DNA of 64,000 bases from Apteryx mantelli (GCF_036417845.1 NC_090020.1:36254425-36318424); one strand, 5' to 3'; positions 49,969 to 63,132 are shown, counted from the first letter of the stretch. The notes: a model not told the origin generated them from the letters alone. Made by a program: numbers and translations.

Positions 49969-50568
49969 TCACATCACCACACATTTGCCTTTCAGCTTCT
50001 CTTTCCTTTTCTGCTGCTTGCTTTTTTTGCCATCAATCTGTAAACTCACAGTCCTGCGTTTCTCTAGGTTTAGCAACTCTTGGAATAACTCTTTCACGTT
50101 ATGGTTCAGCTTGGCAGAGGTCTCCATAAAGGCACACTTCCACTTCTTGGCCATGGCTTCTCCTTCACTGCTGTCCACCTCTCGATTTTGGTTCTCATCA
50201 TTTTTGTTCCCCACCAGCATTATCGGAATGCTTTCTACATCTCCTTTAATTTGACATATTTGTTCATAGATGGGTTTGAGTTCTTCCAAGGACTGTCGGC
50301 TGGTGATTGAGTAAACCAAAATGAAAGCGTGTCCTTTAGAAATAGAAAGACGTTGCATGGCTGGAAATTGATGGCTCCCGGTAGTGTCAGTGATCTGCAA
50401 AGTGCATATACTCTTATCACAGCTGATCACCTGCCGATAGGTGTCTTCAATGGTAGGGATGTAGCTCTCTCTGAAAGTGCCTTTCACAAATCTGAGGACC
50501 AAAGAACTTTTGCCAACTCCTCCAGCCCCAAACACAACAACTCTATAATCATTGCTTTGCTCAGGCAT
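49969..50568 (-). CDS. DIRAS2: DIRAS2, Di-Ras family small GTPase, complete coding region
   Basis: This encodes a 199-residue Ras-superfamily GTPase that binds GTP and GDP at the plasma membrane; the family is mainly neuronal. The P-loop GAGGVGKS is at residues 14-21, switch I is around [11 protein letters not shown] (36-46), and G3 is DTTGSHQF (61-68). NKND is at 121-124 and ETSAK at 149-153. A Lys-rich tail (181-195) precedes the CAAX box CVVM (196-199), which predicts prenylation. Length and motifs match DIRAS2 rather than DIRAS1 or DIRAS3; as I recall the human protein, it differs at few sites, including NKCD and CVIM. The G3 loop has Thr and Ser where Ras has Ala59 and Gln61, a Di-Ras hallmark linked to weak intrinsic hydrolysis. 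The start is the ATG at 50568, with A at -3; the open frame extends four codons further only through a TTG. The frame is uninterrupted and intronless, as in mammalian DIRAS2. Confidence 0.97.
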   Translation of the reverse strand: MPEQSNDYRVVVFGAGGVGKSSLVLRFVKGTFRESYIPTIEDTYRQVISCDKSICTLQITDTTGSHQFPAMQRLSISKGHAFILVYSITSRQSLEELKPIYEQICQIKGDVESIPIMLVGNKNDENQNREVDSSEGEAMAKKWKCAFMETSAKLNHNVKELFQELLNLEKRRTVSLQIDGKKSKQQKRKEKLKGKCVVM

Positions 50569-50609
50569 GTTTCTTTGCAAGTCTGGTGTTCTCAGTTAGA
50601 GGGAAAGAT
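50569..50609 (-). other. DIRAS2: DIRAS2 exon 2, 5' UTR part, with 3' splice site
   Basis: On the minus strand a pyrimidine-rich run (TTTTCTTTCCTAG) ends in AG at 50611-50610, so exon 2 would begin at 50609. That leaves 41 bases of 5' UTR before the DIRAS2 ATG and no upstream ATG in this part. The layout (noncoding first exon, all coding sequence in exon 2) is what is known for mammalian DIRAS2. The acceptor is read directly from sequence; its use is inferred. Confidence 0.75.
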
Positions 50610-50613
50610 CTAG

Positions 50614-53227
50614 GAAAGAAAATAATGAAAAACAAAAATGAAGACATTAATACAGGTTCCTATGGGGGAATGGACTTTACGCTAGCTTTCCCAAGAAAAA
50701 TGAACATGACGTAAGTGATGACAACACAGTAGTAATACTTCCAGAAGACTTGTGATGGGTTATAGAATGATTTATTTCAGCAATGGGGTTAGGATTTCCA
50801 ATCTAGCCCAGGTTGGTAATGAAAGACCATCTTCATTACCTCACACTTGATTTTAAATTAACCTTGTTATTTTAAGCATTCGTCCTAATGGGCTAATGGC
50901 CCCAGAATAAAAAGCTGCACCTGTTCATTTGGGAACTGGCCCCTCAGCAAGGCCAAGGGCTGAAATACTCTGCTGTCTCTAAAATGAGTCTTCTCAAATC
51001 ATTATTGAAGCACACTGATAGACACCTGTCTGAGAGTCAGTTATTCTCAACATGCCATGTCTTCAATAACAAGCGAATTTATCTCCAGTGCAACTGGACA
51101 ACATTTCTTAGTAAAGTGTAAGAGACATCTGTGGATTCTTCAACAACAGCGCTATAGCTTTCCCATTGTGCTAACAGTGCCGTAACTTGCTTTGTAACTC
51201 TTTGGGGGTGCGTGCCCCACTTTGATGTGTTTCCGCACTTTGTTTCCAGTTCAAAGGGTACATTTTGGTAAGCTGAGATTGTTCATGTTCAGTCTGCCTT
51301 TTCATTCTCATTTTTATTTTGCGGTACACAATCTTCGAATGAGACATCCTACATTTTTGAAAAAGGTTGTGCAGGCGTCTTCACAACGTTTGTCAACGGC
51401 TCATATTATCAAGCTCGGAATAAAAGGCAAATATGTGTATGGGAATAGTCACAAAACACTGTGAGCCTTGAAGCTTGGAACCCTTTATCAAAACCAATCT
51501 GTAAACAATAGGACCACAGATGTGATCATCATTAAACAATAAAAAGATAAAGCTTTTTCAGGGTCACAAGCTATAATTGTTTTTGAATTCATTAAGATAA
51601 ATGTGAAGATAAATTCCTCTTGCTGTCAGTGGTAGTTCATTAGGTACACGGCATGTATCTCTTATGTTTAGTAAGATTTAAGTGAATAAATACTAAAAAA
51701 ATTGAACCCTAAAGGGTGAAGAGAGTCTAGGATATCCTTATTTTTCAGACCAAAGCTAGATAGAGCATTGTATAAATAGTATGCATTGGACAAACTGCAA
51801 AATTTGCTGCACCCATATTTATTCTGAGGCAAATGGGTGATTTAAGAGGGGAGACTGTAAGTGAAATACTGTTCTCTTGTCCAAGTGCCTTAGGGGCCAG
51901 GTGACTGAACTGATCTGTTGCAGTGTTGCTTGGGTTGTAGGTAATCCACAATAACCCAAAGGCTTTCCTTACTGAATAAGGAAGCTGATAACCTTCAAGG
52001 TATTTCTACACTGCAGTTGAAGAAGTGATTGCAGTGCGGGGAAGAATTTTAAGGGACCTTTTATCTATATGGCACAGGGAGCAATAGCAGGGTCGATGTA
52101 GAAGTAAGGAGGCAAGTGGAGCCCCCATGACCTCATCCCAGTTGCTGGCCCACACTGAATTTTGTGCTTCTGCATCTTCAATGCTATTGCTGCCTGTGCC
52201 AGTTAGATTAAAGGTATGCCTATCCATGCTGCACTAATGTCTTCATTTCGCTTCTCAAGCATACCCTGATTTTGTTATCCCTCTTGTTCAGAGCATCCTA
52301 TTCCATTCTAATTCTTATGTCTGAGTAAGCTGAAAACATCTGTCTCTACCTAACATGTTGGATGAAGGAGTTGTATTTCCTCCTCTGCCACACCTTAGGC
52401 AAAATAACCAATGCAACTGGGGACACTGATCCTGAGGCGAAATGGAGAGCTGTCACAGCACTGCCTGCCCAGCCTGGCTTCAGGCAGGTGACAGCTTTGG
52501 CCCTTCCATCGGTCCTAGGCTACGGCTACTGTGGCTCTCAGAGACCTATTTAAATATAACAAAGACTGATAAATAAGGGTGTTTGTTTGTCCTGAGGCAC
52601 TGAAGCAAAATAATTTCCCTGTGAGAGCAGAAGTCAAGGAATGGAAAGAAAACACCGGCGCCTGTATTTAAATAAAGGGAAAGGTCCTCCGAGGAAGAGG
52701 GGAACGGGCAAGGAGTTCCTGCTGCTGAGAAAACAAACAAAATCAAACGTAGCTAGCAAGAAATAAGAGTGGAAGAAGCAAGCAGGAAGCCGTTCCACTG
52801 AGAATAAACAGGACTATGAGCTGCCAATGTGCAAACTGAGAACAGAGTGGTAGGCAAGTGTAGAGAATGAGCTACTGCAATTATGGTTTAGTAATTTCTG
52901 TGAGCAAGAAGGCAAGAGAGAAAAACATGGCTATTTTACCTCAGAAATAGCGGAAGTGTAGGTTAATTTGCACAGTCAGATAATACGTATGAAATGATGA
53001 CAGAAACTGTATTTGACTATGAAAATTAGTGAAATAGAGTGGGGGTAAAAAATTAAATTAAAAAAGCCAGCTGAGTGTGCTCTTCCTGTATTAAGCTGCA
53101 TGTTTTAAACACACTTACAGGTCTCCAAGAAAGCTGGCACATATGCTTGCTCAATAGTTAGAACAAATTGAAATGTGGCACTTAAAGGGCACATTTAAGT
53201 ATTAAGCATCTGAAAAGCATCTAAGTG
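50614..53227. other. Intronic, nothing recognised
   Basis: AT-rich unique sequence within the proposed DIRAS2 intron. Confidence 0.5.
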
Positions 53228-53428
53228 AACCTGAAAATGGCATGGTAATAGTCTTCAAATACATAATAAATTGTTGCAAAGAGGAAGGGTGGATGTCTGT
53301 GGTGGATAAAACACGAATTGATGAGCTTAAATTGCAGAGCAAAAGATTCACATTAGACATTAGGAAGACTTTCCAGTAGGAAGGATAGCACATAGATTGC
53401 TTGTGGAGAATTTGCAGGCTGTCAGCGG
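53228..53428 (+). mobile_element. CR1 LINE 3'-end fragment, plus orientation
   Basis: The sequence GTCTTCAAATACATAATAAA through GCTTAAATTGCAG and GACATTAGGAAGACTTTCCAG matches the end of CR1 ORF2 and the start of its 3' region (the LKLQ-RF-LDIRK-F block). It is diverged, and it ends where the opposite-strand CR1 fragment begins. Confidence 0.75.
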
Positions 53429-53429
53429 G

Positions 53430-53770
53430 AATGACCACAGACTCATCGGATAATTCAGGCTGAGAGGGTCCTCAGGAGGTCTCTGTGCCAACCTCCTGCT
53501 CAGCCCAGGGGCCAGCCATGAGGGCAGACCAGGTTGCTCAGGGCTTAGTCCTGTTGGGGCTTCAAAACTTCCAAGGTTTCCCACAACCTCCTTGGGCAAC
53601 CCGTTCCACTGCTTAATTATCCTCATAGTGACTTTTTTCCCCCCTTATATACAGTCTGAATTTCTCTTGTTTCAACTTATGCCTGTTGTCTCTTGTCCTC
53701 CTGCCATGCACCACGGTGAAGAGCCTGGATCCATCTTTTCAATGACCTCCCCATGGGCAGGAGGTCATGG
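53430..53770 (-). mobile_element. CR1 LINE 3'-end fragment, minus orientation
   Basis: On the plus strand it reads as the familiar inverse CR1 text: a diverged 'gagagggtcctcaggaggtc', 'caacctcctgctcag', 'ccacaacctccttgggcaac' and 'gtctgaatttctcttgtttc'. The minus-strand frame includes KQWNGLPKEVVG near 53560-53610, the conserved C-terminal block of CR1 ORF2. It lies tail-to-tail with the plus-oriented fragment at 53228-53428. Confidence 0.85.
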
Positions 53771-55456
53771 CTACTTTCACAAACTACATTTGCACAAATT
53801 TACTAGCATCCTCTCAAGTGTTAGTTTAAACAAAACTACCATCCCTTAAACAAAAAGACAAAGCCCTTTTTGTAATACTTATCCATCCCCTTTGTGTTTT
53901 AATTGTTCTGTTGCAAAATTCAGCAAGTCTTAGGGAGTCTCCATCTAACCGGCTCCACTGACTTAGCTCTGCTTTCTGCACATGCTCTCCTAGCGCAAGG
54001 TCCGTGTTGCGGCCAATGAGCTTGATGGGCAATTCAGTAGGAATAAGGGCTGCCTCCGGTTCAAACTCAGCTACAAAATTTTACCTTAGACTAAATTCTT
54101 TACTAACTGCTTCTGACATGTCAGGTAGAAGAACTGAAGGGTTATTCTGACAGGAAGATAAGGTTTAGGGACTGTGTCATTTTGATATAAGTTTGGTCAT
54201 TATGTTAATGGTAGTAAAAACATGCATTTAAGAAATGTTTAAACAAGGTGCCTTGCATTGCTGATTATGCACTTGGTATTTCAAACTCTTAATGTTCTTT
54301 GGATAACTAATTATGTGTGGGTGCATTAGCAGTTACAAAATCAGCATCGCTGGTCTCATATTTAGCCTGTGGATCTCCGTAGCTATCTTCTCTATCTGTA
54401 TTCAGTATCTTGGTGTAATTTGTCTATCCATTGTATTTGTGACTTGCCTGTCATGTTTGCATTGGAACACTGAATAATGTATTTGTTTCTTTTCACTGCA
54501 AAAGGGCTAGGGAGGCTGAATTTGTGCATAATTAATACTTTTGAAATTTTCTGAAAATGAATCTACTCGAATACCTACCCCTAGGGTAATGGGAGACTAG
54601 ATTATCCTATGGGTCTGCTGTGCTGGTAAACCCTCCTCTCCCTTGTACTTGAAAGTAGGTAAGAAAAAGATGCTTCCTCTCCAGTCCTTCCACAGTTTTG
54701 GTTTTGTTGCAAAAGATTTTCACCATATTTGTATTGCCAGACTTCCATGAAATGTCACAGGTTGCAAATTTCTTTGAAAATGGTTTGGCTAGATGATATC
54801 TTTTAAGGTAACATTAGTTTTGTAAAACAACCTGATACTACATTTATTATCTGGAGTCAGCAGCTTTTATTGTGTCTTAGCTGATCCAAGTGTTGAGTTT
54901 TGATGACATCTGACTGAGATGTCAGTCTGATACACAATGTACCAATTGTCAGCTGCTGTGTATTAATTTCTGAAAGCTTTTTCTTTGGGTAAATTCCTCT
55001 CATGTCAGTCACTTTTTTTATATATCTAAGGAGATGTCTCTGTTTGTATTCTCATTGTTAGGATGAAAATCTAATAAAGTACATGAAATGCATTTATTTT
55101 AAAAGCTTGCATCAATTTAAAATAAGAATCCGTCAGGCTATCCAGTGATGTGACCGCTATGCAAAGATATGTGGTGTTAGGTGGATGATAATAGAAAATC
55201 TAGTTATAGATAAGATGAAACTCAGAAGGGCTGTGAGGCTGCTGGCCATTTCACCATATCAAAGATGAAAGAGGTACACATTATTTACAAACAGGAGGAA
55301 AGAGAGCTCTGCAAGTTTTTACTTGTTGTCCACCATGTATATAAATAATCAGGCATTTTGGGGGGCGTAATTTCACCTTACCTGCCAGTGAACATGGATT
55401 TAAAGTAAAGAATGGGTATTTTTCTACTTTTAAAGTTTCTGTCTTTTACAGCAAGG
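53771..55456. other. Intronic, nothing recognised
   Basis: AT-rich unique sequence. The boundary with the minus CR1 fragment is approximate. Confidence 0.5.
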
Positions 55457-55559
55457 CTCTCTTTTTCTTTCTATTCTTCTCCCTTTCCTCTTCCCCTTCC
55501 TCTTCTCTTTCCTCTTTTTTTCTCTTTCCTCTCTTCTCCCTTTTCTCTTTTCTCATCAG
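55457..55559 (+). repeat. Polypyrimidine tract ending in CAG, in DIRAS2 intron
   Basis: 81 uninterrupted pyrimidines at 55474-55554, then ATCAG. It is purine-rich on the DIRAS2 sense strand. Confidence 0.9.
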
Positions 55560-58500
55560 CTGAAAATCTGATATTTGAAGAAAAAAAGGGTAACAGTTAA
55601 AACAGCTTTTTCTTTCAACATGAAGTTCTAGTGCATGTTGAAAGCACTTTTTTTTAAATTCTGATGGTGAACAAAATGTTCTTTCAAAGCCTGCTCCTTG
55701 ATCTGTAGCTAGTGCAAAATTGTGATTTCTTCACTGCAGGAACATTATAGCACTTTTGATTTACGTCATCGCAGGCTTTTATGAAGGTGGTGTTCTTGCC
55801 ATCTTTGTGAGCAGAGAAGAAGATTTGAACATTGTTAATGCCTGTGTAGTTGAGATTTCAGCAAAGCCTTGGCCAGAAATAAATATCCATTCAAAACACC
55901 TCCTCTTTTTCCATTGAATGTTTACATAAAATAGAAAGGCATCTGGCCCGATCACATCAACTTGAGGAGCCATGCACAGATTGACAGTACTGATGAGGGT
56001 AATTAAAATTATTTGCTACATTCAGAGTAAAACTGCTGCCTGAATTTGCTTTGCCATAGCAAAGTTGCAATTTATTAAGTTATTGCAACATCTTTCCTTG
56101 TTTTCAGAATGTTTATCTAAACATCGGTGACTTTCCTGCATTTGAATTTAAGTGTCTGATGCATTTGTTAGATATTAGCCAGAGACTGTCAGATAACAGC
56201 TATTAAGTTAAATATTATTTATTTGTAATTTCTACAACTTTGATCACCAAAAGGAAGCAGACTGGCCTGTGTCACAGAGAAAATGGCATCTTCTGTGGAA
56301 ACAGAAACAAAGTTGTGTCCCTTAAACCTCACTTCTTTCTCTGACACAATGTTTTTGTGGTGATACTTGCTTGATCTTACTTCTGACAGTAAGAGGCATA
56401 ACCAGACATTTGTCTTTCTACTCCACATATTCACAGAAAGTGCAAATTCAAACTACTAATTCAATTTCTTTCAGTTGAAACAGATTCAATTTCAGAGCTA
56501 GATTCTCGCCCATGTTTGAATTGCTTGAATCTGAGTGGAAAATGCGTTTTGAATTTGCTAAGGGAAACAAAAGCAGTGGCTTAGTTTGTGCAAAACTGGA
56601 CAGGGCTGAGACAGTGCAGAACTGCAGTGAACAGTGTGTGCGCTTTGGAGAATTTGGACTGGGTGATTGCAGCAGTTGCTTTCAAGTATCTATTAAAAAA
56701 AAAGAAAAAAAGAAAAATTCTTCCATTTTTTCAGTGTTAGCTAAAGTCACAAGGTTTTTTGCATTTTGGGCCAGATTCTCCACTACATTACAGATATTAC
56801 TGTATGCCACACTGCAGATGCAGTCTAGGTATTAAGCCAGGATATCCGGTTGAAAAAAAATTTGTTTCAGGAAGTTTCTCTGTGAATCTTTTGCAGATTC
56901 ACTTCATGCTGCTTCCATAATGTAGAAGAGTAGTAGAAAGGAAACCAATCTTTCAGAATAATTTGTCACAGTTTTCTTCTGTATTTACAGAAGTAGAATA
57001 TTGTCTTAAGGACATCTGTCTTAAAGACAAATGTGTATTTAAAGAAGGTAGAATCCAAGCCCTATCCTGTTCTCTAGTCACAGATGCTGTGCTCTCATTT
57101 AGCAAAGTAATGGCTTTCAACATGCTGGTGTTGAAAATCTCATTTCCCAAAACAACACCTTTTCAAAATTGTTTTAACCCCTATGAAATATCATAGCAGT
57201 TGTTTTCCCTGGGTAAAACAGAAGACCCCAAACACATAGTTGTCATACTTTCTTGACTAGTAATAGTAATCTTGACTAACTCATTGGGCTAATACAAGGC
57301 CATGAGACATCGTGGCAGACACAGTTTCTGTAGGCAAGAAAGAACTGGAAGTGGAAAGGGGGGAGAATCAGATGAGTTGTCCAAAGAGGGCAGTAAAGTC
57401 GAGTGGGGTTCTTTAACTAGGGTTGGTCAAAGTGGCATCGCCTGTCTAGGAAGAAGGCAGGACAGAGGATGGAAGCAGGGTCTGTGGATCCCCTTTTTGG
57501 CTGTGGGGTCATGTGCACAAAATGCAGAAGGTGCTAGATGTGATCCAACAAAAGAGCTTCAGAATTAAAAATATGCTTAAATGATTTGTTCTGTTGCTGC
57601 CCAGGACCCCTCAGGAGTAAGAGGTGTGTACTCATGACTTGCTGCCATAGAACCAGATTCATCATCACTGACCTTACTTATCAAATGAAACACCTTACCC
57701 ACATGCACAGGGCAGCAAACAGCAATAATACCAAATGCTAAGTTCATCCAAGACTGGTGCCACAGCAGTTGTCACTTCCCAGTTAGTGAACTGGGTAATC
57801 TTAAAATTAAAAAAGGAAATTTCCTGACTCAGGTGTTTAAATTCAGGCTTTGCTTTTGGCATGTTATATATTCCATTGACTTAAATGGAACTACTTTTAT
57901 ATTTATTGATCTAATGGAGTATTTTGGTAAACCAGTGCCTTAATATTTTAAATGCTTAAGGCCAAAACTCACTCAGAAACCTCACAGAAACTTCTGCCTA
58001 TGTGTAGTTAGGTAATCATGAGTTTACACAGACAGAGAAAAATGTCAAGGGAACAGCACTGTATTCAACTTTCTATAGGAGTATTTTTTGTAATGGGAGT
58101 TTTTTTCTGTTTGGGGAGGAATTTAATCCTTGGTATAACCGGCCAAATATTGTAGTAGTTGCTCAGTTTTCGGTGGGTTTCCTTTACTTAAGTAAAGAGT
58201 GAAAGATCAACTTTCAGTCTTGTATTTCAAACACCTTTCACTATGTAGAACATTGTGCTATTGGGTAGAGCAATTAACTACAGTAGGGAAATTAACTGAA
58301 ATTTTTCACTTGTATAAATATTTGCAGGATCAGAGATTCAGTCTGACCTTCAGCCGCTCTGTTTTGAACAAAATAAGATTCCTTTTAGCAATTATCTACT
58401 ACCTTACACTCTTGTGTTGAACTTCTGCTTCTCCAGAAGTCCAGTAGCCAAAAAACATGCCTTTTTATTCTGCATCTTATGGAAAGAAGTGTGCTTCTTA

Positions 58501-61500
58501 AGTTTTCCTGAATAGAAAACGTTAGAAACATGCAAAGCACTGAACAAACCCCCAAACTGAAGAGCAGAATTTCTCAAATACTCATATTGCTCTAGAAGCT
58601 TTGGATGTTAAATGGCATATATTGTGAAGTTCATGATAAAAGTCCCAGGACAGGCAAAAACTGACTTCCATATAAATGTATATATTTACACAGAAGAGCA
58701 ATGTGTCCGCAGAAGACTGCTTTCCATTCAGCAGAGGAAACGGTGCAAAGACCAGTGGCCCTTTTGCCTTTCCTCTGTTGTCCTCAGTTGCTTAATTTTA
58801 ATTTGGGGCCATTTGCCCAAGTCTCCTACAGAAGCAGAATCATCAAAGACTAAGGGCTGCTGACTTATTCTTATGAAAAATCATGGCTGTGGGCTATATC
58901 CAGTAGTTGCTGTCCTGGTCATTGGGACACACTCTGATACTCTTACACAGCCCAAATAATAGCCCTATTCCAAACAGCATGGCTTAGGTCCGAGTGAGAA
59001 TGTTGCTATCATCTGTCTTGCTGTCCTAACTTCGCATGGAAAGTCTTCCAAAAAGCCTACCAACCAATACAATAAATTTTGCAACTGTTTCTTAGGCAGG
59101 AACTTGTGGATCAGTTCGTGCAGCGATTTTCAGGAGCCAGAAGGATCCCTGGGAAGCGATTAAGTAATGCACTCCCGTTGTCAGTATGCTCCCAGGCACT
59201 AGGAAGAAGTCTGTGCTTCTGCTGAAGATTGTCTGCATATCACAGAGGGTTGAAAACCAGTGATTAAAATATAACTGTGGGGCATGATACAGAAATGACA
59301 GATTGCTGATAGGAGTTTCCAAATATTGACAAGAAGCTATGTGCTGTCTCTGATGTGCAATTTATCATAAACTGAATTTGGGGGGAATTTTATTTATTTT
59401 TTCTGCTACACTGGAGTGTAATTTCTTTAAGAATTAGTTTTCAAATCTGTCTGTTAAATGCCAACACTTTCAGAAAACTGAACACTTTCTTTACTGAAGT
59501 TTTGTTTTACTTTTAAACAGAAAAGAAATTTCATACTAATCTTCATAACTGCCCCAGCTTTAATGAGTTTCTATTCTGAATTAAGAATGTTAGGTTTAGT
59601 CTTAATAGTAGTTTGTTCTCAATTTATGTTTCTTTTCTTTGCAGCACTAGACAAGTTAAGAATACTTTCTCAGTAACATGTGTCAACATTTTAATGTTTG
59701 ACTGAAGGAACTGGGAAAACTAAAATTTTTTAAATGGGCTTACAGCAGTATTTGAGCTATTGCTCAAACATATTGCAGCAAATATTTGATTATTGAAATT
59801 GCTAACTTTTTGAGAAGAGATAAAAACTGTTACTCTAGATCTTCAAGGAAGAACATAAGAAAAAAAAAAAAAGGTAATGCTCCTTATCGGAGTTTCACGT
59901 TGTTTTTAAGTCAGCACTACTGGACATTTAGGGAAGGAGCCTTCTGCAGCCCAGAAATAGATTTGCACTTTTCATACCGCTTTACTACATATCCATTTTA
60001 AATGGGGAAGTTAAAAGACTGTCACGACTTCATTTCTGCCTATTCAGATTCAACCTAAACCCATTCCACTACCTGCAGTCAGCGTGAGGGGGATTGCATT
60101 TCTCAGCTCTACCACCCAGCAGCCCTGCACAGCCAAATAAATCAGAGACTGATTTCCATCTCAGATACAGAAGTGTGACATTAAGCTCTGATCTGTTTGC
60201 TTCTGAGGAGGTGCTGCTGACTTTGGTGTGAGTGGAGACGTGCATTTGCCACACCCTTTTTCTCTACCGTTTGAAATTTTGCTCTTGTCTTCCTTTCACA
60301 TTCATTTTGAGAATTACTTAGTAATTAAGATATGGTGTGTTTCTTTTTTACTAAAAGGCAAATAAGAGGTATGCTTTATTTCAATCCATGCATCCAGTTT
60401 TATTGTCACTTGGTGGGTCTTATTGACTGCCTTTGTAGCATTAACATAATTTAGCGCGCCTTTTGTAACAGTAGAAAGTGTGGTGAAAGCATCTCTTTGC
60501 TCATACTGAAAGACCTTTATTTGGACTGAAACTAAAAAAGATCCAACAGAATAAATTTTCCAAGATGATTTTCTCTGGTGTCCTTAAATAAATAGTTCAT
60601 TTAAGAGGGAGAAAATAAATATTTCTAATACTATATATTCAAATTTCAAAAAAATGCCATTTTTTTTCTAGTATGTAATACTGATGCTTGCTCAGTTTGA
60701 CCTAATACTAAGAAGTATTAGGAGGAAAAAAAAAAAAGATTTCATGCCAGCACTATATACTGAACAGTGCTGGTACTGCTGGTTCCACAGTGAATTTCCA
60801 TTTAAATGTACAAATGGCCTGATATTTACATGCAGCCTGGGAACTAGAAGATCCAAATGCAGCTTATTACTTATTACAAAATACTTACTGGGGTACACTG
60901 CAAATTAAAAGCAGTTCAATGTAGTGGTGTCCTCTTAGATAAAAATAGCAAAAAAAAGTAAGCAAAGAGCCTGGTTAAAAAGAGAAAGTAGAGGAAAAGG
61001 GAATACAGAGTTGAAAGTGGTCATTCTGTGAGATCATCTTTGAAATAAAATACTTTTTATGGCCATTTGTTAAAGTAAGCTAAGGCTGGCGAATAGTACA
61101 CAGTCCATCACAATGAAAGTATGGGTCTCTGCTTTTTCACCCATGATGGTGGGATCTTTACATGGGTAGATGTGTTGGTTAGCGCCAAATTGAAGTATCA
61201 GGTGAACCTCAAAGAAAACTAGAACCACCCTTAGTAAGAGCTTTAGTAACAGCAATATCAATTTATATCTGATCCACTATTTTTGTTGGTATTGCAGTGC
61301 TGGTGGCATATGGTGTCGTGGCGTAATATGACTTTGACCACTGGACCCCACTAGTAGCCATGCCACTAAACTCTGACCATCATCCACAGGTTAAGAACAG
61401 CTCTGCTCTGCACTCTGAGAAGGGGATATGATTCAGCCTTAAGACCATCAGGGCTCATGTTTCTGCTGTAGGGCCACTGTGGTGCAAACAAAAGTGCAGC

Positions 61501-61637
61501 ACAATCTGGAAGAGAAATATGCTTGTGTTTGACGTTGATGTGGGATGTATGAACAACTGTGTTACCAATGACCTTGACCCATTTGCAAAGAGACCTTTTG
61601 ACAGAGGCAACTCCCAATAAATAGGAAGGAGAATAGG
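55560..61637. other. Intronic, mostly plain
   Basis: Contains one clear palindromic motif copy (57.87 kb) and GGCCAGATTCTCCACTACAT at about 56769, which recalls the same dispersed family. No exon is seen. Confidence 0.5.
57868..57905. repeat. Copy of a short palindromic dispersed motif
   Basis: TTCCATT-GACTTA-AATGGAA is a perfect inverted repeat with 7-base arms (57871-57890), followed by CTACTTTTA. It resembles the CCATTGACTTCAATGG palindromes common in sauropsid repeats; I cannot give a family name. Confidence 0.4.
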
Positions 61638-61900
61638 AATTTAGCACTGAAAGAGACCTTCTGGATTATCGAATCCAATCTTTTGCTATTGCAGGCAACC
61701 ATTTCATGTAATTGCTTCAATAAGTGAATCAAGTTCCAGCTGAAAAACATGTAGATACTTTTGTTTCTATTATTTCCCTGAAAAGGTAATTCCAGAACCT
61801 TGCTGCTCTAGTGGTTTGAAACCTTCCGGTCTAAATGTGTGCACAACCAGTTTCTACACACTCGTTCTTCTCTTTGTCCAGGCACAAAGATAAATAGCTG
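61638..61900 (-). mobile_element. CR1 LINE 3' region, older copy, minus orientation
   Basis: Plus-strand phrases such as 'ctgaaagagaccttctgg', 'gaatccaatcttttgctatt' and 'attccagaaccttgctgctc' match the inverse of a CR1-like 3' end. It is more diverged than the copy at 53.4 kb, and the subfamily is uncertain. Confidence 0.6.
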
Positions 61901-63090
61901 TACACTGCAATCATTCCCCCAGATTTTTGGCTCCATGGGGCCACTGATTTGCAGCTGTGTATTGGAACCCGTTCCGTGCTTGCACAGCCCTTCATGCAAT
62001 TGCCTACAAGTGCGGTGCACAGTGTGAAAGAGAGCGTGAAACCTGGAGGGACACCACGTCTCACAGTCCCCGAGTGATGGCACAGACGCCGTTCCACAAG
62101 AACTGGGCACTACTGAGTAGAGTAAGTACAGCTGGAACCCCCAGGGTGGGGGAGCAGCTCCTGAAACACGAGTGGAGTCCATCAGTCAGAAAAGAAAAGA
62201 TGAAAAAAAAGAAAAAGAGCCCTAAACCCAAACCCCAAGCCATCTCACCAAGAATTAAAAATTGTGGGATCTACAAACATTTGAGACACAATCAACTCAA
62301 CCCTGGCAAAGGTGTAACAACAGTAAATTGTAAAGGCTTCATTTATATGGACAGGTATATGTATGCACACATTACATATCTATACATGTGTGCATTTATA
62401 AATAGGCATATATACATGAATATTATTGTTCCTGTATAATTAGGCACTCACAGAAACAATACATTTAAAAAATACTTTCATGAAAATACATCCAATGTTG
62501 TTGCTCCATTCTGAGCTCACGGGGCTGTGACTGAGTGCTGCAGCATAGAGACCATCCCACCTTTTACGGAGAACATAGCAAGAGGGGAGGTATTATCAAC
62601 TCTGAATTCATGTCACTCACAGACACTTGAGAATGGCCCTTCATGATTTATTTTCTTTCAGTTCATTGAGTGGCACAAGCTACTGAATAAACAGAATATT
62701 GTCAGCCTGCGAGCGGAATACTGCAAAGTTGTATTTGTTTCAGAGGAAGCAAGCCCTGATGTTATTTTATTCAAACTCAACATTTTTATAGTCTTTCATC
62801 ACATGAGGTTAAATGTAGCTTTGATTTAAAAAAAACCCTGCAACCTCTCCTTAAAGCACTGCAGTGGCAGTGGCATAAATTAGGGCAAAATTCAGCACAT
62901 CAGGTTTTAACGAAAGACAGTTTAAAAAAAAAAGGTTATGAAGCCATTACTAGCATACTGAAAAATAATGTTGTTTAGCTGGTCAGTATGCATGTGACCA
63001 GCCTCCGGCTTCCTTTCCAGCCCCAGCTTATAACATTCTGTGTTCGCTACGTGAGATACACAGTCAGATCAAATCTTGCAGTTGTAACTC
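61901..63090. other. Intronic, nothing recognised
   Basis: The 160-codon frame at 61957-62439 is Lys-rich and low in complexity, without a domain; it includes ATATACAT repeats. Confidence 0.5.
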
Positions 63091-63132
63091 ACGCAAAACT
63101 CTATTGACTTTAGTGGAAATTCTGCCTGAGCG
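63091..63132. repeat. Copy of a short palindromic dispersed motif
   Basis: GCAAAACTCTATTGACTTTA continues with GTGGAAATTCTGCC, the imperfect two halves of an inverted repeat of the CAAAACTCCATTGAC type. Diverged. Confidence 0.45.

Noticed and set aside
50569..50580. Four extra N-terminal codons before DIRAS2 (TTG start)
   Set aside because: TTG is not a plausible vertebrate start here. The ATG at 50568 gives exactly the family N-terminus MPEQSNDYR.
50101..50613. Plus-strand open frames over DIRAS2
   Set aside because: They are antisense shadows of the conserved coding strand.
61957..62439. 160-codon plus-strand frame
   Set aside because: Lys-rich low-complexity middle and repeat-derived tail; no domain or splice context.
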